Source: Candidatus Krumholzibacteriia bacterium (GTDB lineage Bacteria > Krumholzibacteriota > Krumholzibacteriia > LZORAL124-64-63). Taken from it: 10,228 nucleotides of DNA. The stretch lies in assembly GCA_016744275.1 (NCBI GenBank), contig JADGEP010000109.1:1-10228 (forward strand). Direction: 5' to 3'. Numbering within the stretch: the stretch's first letter is position 1; every line of letters begins with the position of its first letter. Position numbers and translations under genes: made by a program. Below, piece after piece: positions 6,749 to 10,228 of the stretch. Below the pieces are notes generated by a model. That model saw only the letters and a program-made list of their open reading frames with translations. It was not told the origin of the DNA and did no database searches.

Positions 6749-7387
6749 TCAGCGGTACATCGCCTTGATCTCGCCCCAGGGGCTGATATCGGTGGGCGTC
6801 GGCTCTCCATCAAGTGTGATGGTCACCGGCATGCTCATGAAAAAAGGCACTTCCCCGTCGCAATCCTGAATGGGTCCAAAGGGACCGGCTGCCCACAACA
6901 TGTCGCCAGCTTCGGTCGCCACCATGCGCACCTTGAGAGTCGCCAACCAGATGATGTCCTGGTCCACGCATACCTCGGCTGTGCTCACCGTGCCAGCCAA
7001 AGGATGCCCCGAGTGTTGCAATTCAGGATTGTATTCGATGTCCAGGATTTCAAGCACCGCGCCGCAACATACCTGGTGGATGACCCAAGGCAGAACGCTG
7101 ACCGGTTGGTTGATCGGCTCGCCCGGGGCAAAACCCGTCACCATGGCGTGCAAGGTGAATTCGGTGTCGAACTCGACGGTGATGTGATCAACATAGGCTG
7201 TTTTGGAGGCGCTAATCCCGATGCGGGGAAAGGATTCCTGCGCTCGGGCGCCAGTGGCGAGTGCCAGCACTATCAACATCGCCAGGGCTGTGGCCCATCC
7301 CAGGTAGGTGCGTTGCGCCGTTTGTGATTTTTGGGCGGAGGCCGCAATGGCACGGGTTCGGGAGCGACGATCTTGCGAAGCAGGCAT
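6749..7387 (-). CDS. Exported protein of unknown function with WGEIKAMYR tail
   Basis: I do not recognise a named family. The 212-residue product has a long basic N-terminal region (1-28) followed by a hydrophobic segment (about 29-47, TALAMLIVLALATG) ending in ARAQ, which reads as a signal peptide with an extended n-region. The mature part is beta-rich, with cysteines at 107, 108, 140 and 176. Its early part (FPRIGISASKTAYVDHITV, 53-71) resembles secreted, Ig-like proteins of this lineage. It ends in SPWGEIKAMYR; similar W-G-x-I-K-x-x-Y-R endings are, from memory, common in Krumholzibacteriota/Eisenbacteria secreted proteins. The ATG at 7387 is preferred over codons at 7393 and 7444 because GAAGGA lies six bases before it. 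It lies between ispD (101-base gap) and the YHS-like gene (103-base gap), on the same strand. Confidence 0.78.
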   Translation of the reverse strand: MPASQDRRSRTRAIAASAQKSQTAQRTYLGWATALAMLIVLALATGARAQESFPRIGISASKTAYVDHITVEFDTEFTLHAMVTGFAPGEPINQPVSVLPWVIHQVCCGAVLEILDIEYNPELQHSGHPLAGTVSTAEVCVDQDIIWLATLKVRMVATEAGDMLWAAGPFGPIQDCDGEVPFFMSMPVTITLDGEPTPTDISPWGEIKAMYR

Positions 7388-7393
7388 GCGCAT

Positions 7394-7399
7394 TCCTTC
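7394..7399 (-). promoter_or_regulatory. Ribosome binding site fixing the start of the WGEIKAMYR-tail protein
   Basis: GAAGGA on the minus strand lies six bases before the ATG at 7387. It abuts another in-frame ATG (7393), which is therefore too close to be used. Confidence 0.65.
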
Positions 7400-7488
7400 G
7401 GTGGCGAAAAGAGACAGTATTTGTCCTAAAAACATACGATACAACAGGGAATGCCCGCAAGGCCTGAACCGTGATTTGCCCCAACCCT

Positions 7489-8196
7489 CTATCCCAAGAG
7501 CTGCAGGGCCCTCGCCCAGTCGGCATTTGAGGTCACTTTCCAGTTTCCCAATTCGCCCGGCACCACAGCCGGCAAGTGCCCCCGCGCCGCCAACAAACCG
7601 CCATCATCGGTGAATTCTTTTCCCTGTTCATGGGCCCAGCGGTGAGCCAATTCGAAATTTTCCCATCGGAACACCTGCGGAGTCTGCACCGCCAACAAGG
7701 CCTCACGTTCCAGATAGGTTGCCGCTCCGCCTGAGACCTGCACCACCGTATCGGGCACAGCAATGCCCGGGATGGCCCCACCGGAATTCATGGCCGCCAT
7801 CGTCAGTGCGTCCAGCAGCCCTGCCGTCGCAAAGGGGCGAGCCGCGTCGTGCACCGCCACCAAGTCGCCGGATTGCACCTGCCCCGCACCTGCCAAGACT
7901 ACCGTTGCCTTCCAGGTCGAGGCGGTGCGGCTGCGGCCGGGGTCAGCGAGGTGGCAAGGCAACGTCAGGGTGTTCAGTTCTTTTTGCACGACTTCGTGCC
8001 AATCGGTCGGGGCGGTCACCGTCACGCTGGCCAGGTGCCAGCTCGGCGACCGGGCCCCATTCACAAATGTCCGCAAACTCACGGCAAAAAGTGCACCCCG
8101 GGCTGTGGAACGGAATTGTTTGGGCACGCCGTCGCCGCCGGCTGCCCGCTCGCCTTTGCCCCCGGCCAGCAAAATCAGATGCAGGGGGCGGCTCAT
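7489..8196 (-). CDS. ispD: 2-C-methyl-D-erythritol 4-phosphate cytidylyltransferase
   Basis: IspD transfers CMP from CTP to MEP in the cytoplasm, the third step of the non-mevalonate isoprenoid pathway. The 235-residue length is normal. Visible signatures are the nucleotide-binding LLAGGKGER (9-17) with PKQF (25-28), PGRSRTAST (86-94) where the family usually has GGxxRxxS, VHDAARPF (115-122), AVPDTVV (146-152), QTPQVFR (171-177), FTDDGG (195-200) and NWKVTSNAD (218-226). The ATG overlaps the radA stop by four bases (ATGA), so it is translated in the same operon. The usual partner ispF is not next to it; the gene that follows encodes an unrelated secreted protein. Confidence 0.94.
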   Translation of the reverse strand: MSRPLHLILLAGGKGERAAGGDGVPKQFRSTARGALFAVSLRTFVNGARSPSWHLASVTVTAPTDWHEVVQKELNTLTLPCHLADPGRSRTASTWKATVVLAGAGQVQSGDLVAVHDAARPFATAGLLDALTMAAMNSGGAIPGIAVPDTVVQVSGGAATYLEREALLAVQTPQVFRWENFELAHRWAHEQGKEFTDDGGLLAARGHLPAVVPGELGNWKVTSNADWARALQLLG

Positions 8197-9704
8197 GCCC
8201 GGCCTCCCGCTTTCCGCCCGCGAGATTCCAAGGCCAAGCGCATCGCTTCTTCCACACTGCTGGCGGTGACCATTTCCATGCCATCCATTTTGCGGGCCTT
8301 GCGTCCGGACTTGTCGCCGCCCAAAATCGCACGGCTGAAACCGTGCCGGGAGGCCTCGCGCAATCGTGATTCCATATCAGCCACTTGCCGCACTTCACCC
8401 GTCAGGCCCACTTCGCCCAGGATCAAAGTATCGATGGGCACGGGACGTTCGCGCAACGAAGACGCGAGGGCTGCCATGATGGCCAAATCGGCTCCCGGAT
8501 CGTCGATGCGCCCACCGCCCGCCACTTTGACGAAAATGTCGCATCCGCCCAGGTCCATGCCCGCCCGTTTTTCGAGAATAGCGCACAGCAGTCCCACCCG
8601 TTTGTTGTCCACGCCCTGCACCACCCGCTGCGGTGTGCCGTATCGTGAGCTCGAAACCAACGCCTGCACTTCGACCAGAAACGTGCGCGAACCATTCTTG
8701 ACCGCACATACGGCCGAGCCCGGTTCGGCGCCTCGTCGGCCGCTCAGGAATAAAACCCCGGCTTGATCCACCGGCGCCAAACCGTCGCTGCGCATTTCCA
8801 TGACCGCCAATTCGCCCGTGGTGCCGAAACGATTTTTCACCGCGCGCACCATCCGGACAGCGCCACCACCAGAGCCTTCGAAATACAGCACCGTGTCGAC
8901 CATGTGTTCGAGCAACTTGGGCCCCGCGAGGTCACCCGACTTCGTCACGTGGCCAACCAGGAAAACGGGGTGCCCGGTTTGGCGCGCGAAATCGGCGAGC
9001 ACACCACCGCAATATTTGATCTGAGTCGGGCTGCCCGGATAGGCGTCCACCTGTTCGCTGTGCAAGGTTTGAACCGAGTCGGCAATGATCACGCAAGGGC
9101 GTTCGTCGTCGCCGGCCAAGGCTTCGCGCAGAGCCTCGAGCAAAGTTTCGAGATGCACTTCAGGCAGGATGTCGAAACCATCTTCCTTATTGGGATCAAA
9201 ACCCAAACGTTCGGCCCGCATGCGGATCTGGGCGGGCGATTCTTCACCCGCCACGTAAATGACCCGGATATCCTGCCGCACCCAAGACAGCCCCAGGCCC
9301 GTCAATAGCGTCGACTTGCCCACGCCCGGTTCGCCGCCCAGCAGCACCACTGAGCCCTCGACCAAACCGCCGCCCAAAACGTTGGCCACTTCGGCCGGTT
9401 CGACGCGCAGGCGTTTTTTGTCAGCCGAATTGATTTTGCGCAAGGGCACCGGACGCATGCGCCCATCCGGCCCAACGGCTTCGGGCCAGGCGGCCTGGGC
9501 ACCACCTGAAGCGGCACCGGCGCCAAACCCCGTCTGCTGTTTGTCCTTGGCGCTGAACCCCCGCGAACCTTTGGTATCGCTGGTCTTGCTGATGTTCATT
9601 TCCGTGAAGGTGTTCCACTCCCGGCAACCGGGGCACTGGCCCAGCCAGCGCAGTTCTTCGTGGCCACAGCCTTTGCAATAAAAACGGGTGCTCTTTTTCG
9701 CCAT
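8193..9704 (-). CDS. radA: DNA repair protein RadA
   Basis: RadA (Sms) is a RecA-like ATPase that helps process recombination intermediates and drives branch migration. The 503-residue product has an N-terminal four-cysteine zinc finger (C10, C13, C24, C27), a linker of about 60 residues rich in G, A and Q, a RecA-type core with Walker A GGEPGVGKST (123-132), a Walker B-like CVIIADSVQTL (204-214), and the RadA-specific KNRFG (290-294). A C-terminal Lon-protease-like domain (about 340-495) contains the PGADLAIMAALASS and GEVGLTGEVRQV segments. The ATG at 9704 gives the standard MAKKSTRFYC start, so the in-frame extension to 9821 is rejected. Its stop overlaps the ispD start. Confidence 0.96.
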   Translation of the reverse strand: MAKKSTRFYCKGCGHEELRWLGQCPGCREWNTFTEMNISKTSDTKGSRGFSAKDKQQTGFGAGAASGGAQAAWPEAVGPDGRMRPVPLRKINSADKKRLRVEPAEVANVLGGGLVEGSVVLLGGEPGVGKSTLLTGLGLSWVRQDIRVIYVAGEESPAQIRMRAERLGFDPNKEDGFDILPEVHLETLLEALREALAGDDERPCVIIADSVQTLHSEQVDAYPGSPTQIKYCGGVLADFARQTGHPVFLVGHVTKSGDLAGPKLLEHMVDTVLYFEGSGGGAVRMVRAVKNRFGTTGELAVMEMRSDGLAPVDQAGVLFLSGRRGAEPGSAVCAVKNGSRTFLVEVQALVSSSRYGTPQRVVQGVDNKRVGLLCAILEKRAGMDLGGCDIFVKVAGGGRIDDPGADLAIMAALASSLRERPVPIDTLILGEVGLTGEVRQVADMESRLREASRHGFSRAILGGDKSGRKARKMDGMEMVTASSVEEAMRLALESRGRKAGGRA

Positions 9705-9761
9705 GGAATTCAGAGGCCTTTGGGTTGAGGTCGCGCGGCAGGACAGACATTTCAGGAAGCC

Positions 9762-9790
9762 AATATACCATTTTCCGCCCAATACGGTAA
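9762..9790 (-). promoter_or_regulatory. Possible promoter of radA-ispD
   Basis: On the minus strand an extended -10 TGG-TATATT (9767-9762) is preceded at 17 bases by TTACCG (9790-9785), a weak -35. It would start transcription about 50 bases upstream of the radA ATG, just after the terminator of the preceding gene. Confidence 0.4.
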
Positions 9791-9816
9791 GCCAAGAGAG
9801 AAAGCCAAGAGAGAAA
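9791..9816. repeat. Two tandem copies of a 13-bp unit
   Basis: GCCAAGAGAGAAA occurs twice end to end (9791-9803 and 9804-9816), followed by a degenerate start of a third copy (GACAAG). It lies directly upstream of the possible radA promoter. Confidence 0.85.
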
Positions 9817-9854
9817 GACAAGTGGGTAAGACCAGACAGTAAGGCTCGAGACGC

Positions 9855-9883
9855 AAAAAAGCCCGAACCTTTGTCCGGGCTTT
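9855..9883 (-). terminator. Rho-independent terminator of the right-edge sorting-domain gene
   Basis: On the minus strand AAAGCCCG (9883-9876) pairs with CGGGCTTT (9865-9858) around a ten-base loop, and a run of T residues extends to 9855. It begins 22 bases past the stop of the gene ending at 9905 and separates it from radA. Confidence 0.85.
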
Positions 9884-9904
9884 GGGCAACGCCTGAAAGG
9901 CGGC

Positions 9905-10228
9905 TCAGCGCACGAGCTGCATCTTGCGTTGCTGCAGCACGCCTGCGCCCTCAAGGCGATAAAAATAGGTGCCACTGCTGACAGCACGTCCCCCGCGATC
10001 GCGGCCGTCCCAACGGGCACTGTGACTGCCGGCCGTCAAGTCGCCTTCCAGCAAGGTGCGCACCAACTGCCCCCGCAGGTTGAAGACCCGCAGGCTGGCC
10101 CTTCCCGGATTGGCCAACGTGAATGAAATCGCCGTTTGGGGGTTGAAGGGGTTGGGCACATTGGCTGCCAGATGTGTCAACGCCGGGAGTCCTTCATCAC
10201 CAACAGGTGAAGGGGAGACGACCGTGAA
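9905..10228 (-). CDS. C-terminal end of an exported protein with FlgD-like sorting domain (partial)
   Basis: The minus-strand frame is open from the right edge to its stop at 9905, so the true start and the main domain lie outside the window; about 107 residues are visible. A short linker (VVSPSPVGDEGLPAL) leads into the sorting module: NVPNPFNPQTAISF, VFNLRGQLVRTLLEGDLTAG, ARWDGRDRGG, SSGTYFYRLE and a terminal MQLVR. This is the third copy of the module in the window and resembles those of the redoxin and the beta-helix protein. An apparent TTG start at 10180 is only an internal codon. The function of the full protein cannot be told. Confidence 0.85.
   Translation of the reverse strand, partial: FTVVSPSPVGDEGLPALTHLAANVPNPFNPQTAISFTLANPGRASLRVFNLRGQLVRTLLEGDLTAGSHSARWDGRDRGGRAVSSGTYFYRLEGAGVLQQRKMQLVR

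Noticed and set aside
6715..6751. UGA ending the WGEIKAMYR-tail gene as a third Sec codon (a cysteine codon follows shortly after)
   Set aside because: The tail before it looks like a complete C-terminus, and the frame beyond ends within about a dozen codons, with another UGA and then a UAG.
6296..7327. A 343-codon plus-strand frame across 6296-7327
   Set aside because: It runs antisense to two exported proteins with signal peptides, has no recognisable domain and crosses the gap between them.
1492..8195. General reassignment of UGA to tryptophan
   Set aside because: The hydrolase, the WGEIKAMYR-tail gene and radA all end at UGA at natural C-termini, two of them in overlapping stop/start junctions. 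Trp would also not fit the redox positions.
7719..9681. Long plus-strand frames opposite ispD and radA
   Set aside because: The minus strand carries unmistakable IspD and RadA motifs; the plus frames are shadows.

Overview
The window looks like chromosome from a diderm bacterium of the FCB-related candidate phyla (Krumholzibacteriota/Eisenbacteria-like; this placement is inference). The signs are moderately high GC, three exported proteins with the 'PNPFNP' FlgD-like C-terminal sorting domain, a DUF4254 protein, a secreted protein ending in a WGEIKAMYR-type tail, and a MEP-pathway IspD next to RadA.

Layout, left to right. At 1-1495 (minus) is the 5' part of a large membrane sensor protein that runs off the left edge just inside its HAMP linker. 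Its TTG start overlaps the stop of a metallo-beta-lactamase-fold hydrolase (1492-2178, minus). Divergent from that pair is a DUF4254 protein (2317-2979, plus). Next comes an exported redoxin with a sorting domain (3106-3948, plus) closed by a strong terminator. Facing it is a secreted beta-helix protein with the same type of sorting domain (4025-5524, minus). After a 518-base gap carrying a long hairpin there is a run of minus-strand genes: an exported triple-YHS-like protein (6043-6645), a secreted lineage-type protein (6749-7387), ispD (7489-8196) and radA (8193-9704). The last gene (9905 to the right edge, minus) is the C-terminal end of another sorting-domain protein.

The main discovery is that two of these genes are each interrupted by a single in-frame UGA that falls where a redox or metal-binding cysteine is expected. 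In the redoxin it makes a U-F-T-C motif (U70, C73). In the YHS-like protein it makes F-C-U-R-P-C (C76, U77, C80). Both frames stay open on either side. Both UGA codons are followed, within the distance usual for bacterial SECIS elements, by a foldable hairpin. Three other genes in the window end normally at UGA, so the codon is not simply reassigned. The best reading is two extracytoplasmic selenoproteins within about 3.5 kb. A conventional annotation would split both into fragments or call them pseudogenes. The triple-YHS selenoprotein is the more novel of the two.

Functionally the window mixes housekeeping genes (RadA in recombination, IspD in isoprenoid synthesis) with envelope or secreted proteins. 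The two selenoproteins probably do thiol/selenol redox or metal chemistry outside the cytoplasm. No selenocysteine synthesis or insertion genes (selA, selB, selC, selD) are visible here, so they would have to lie elsewhere in the genome.
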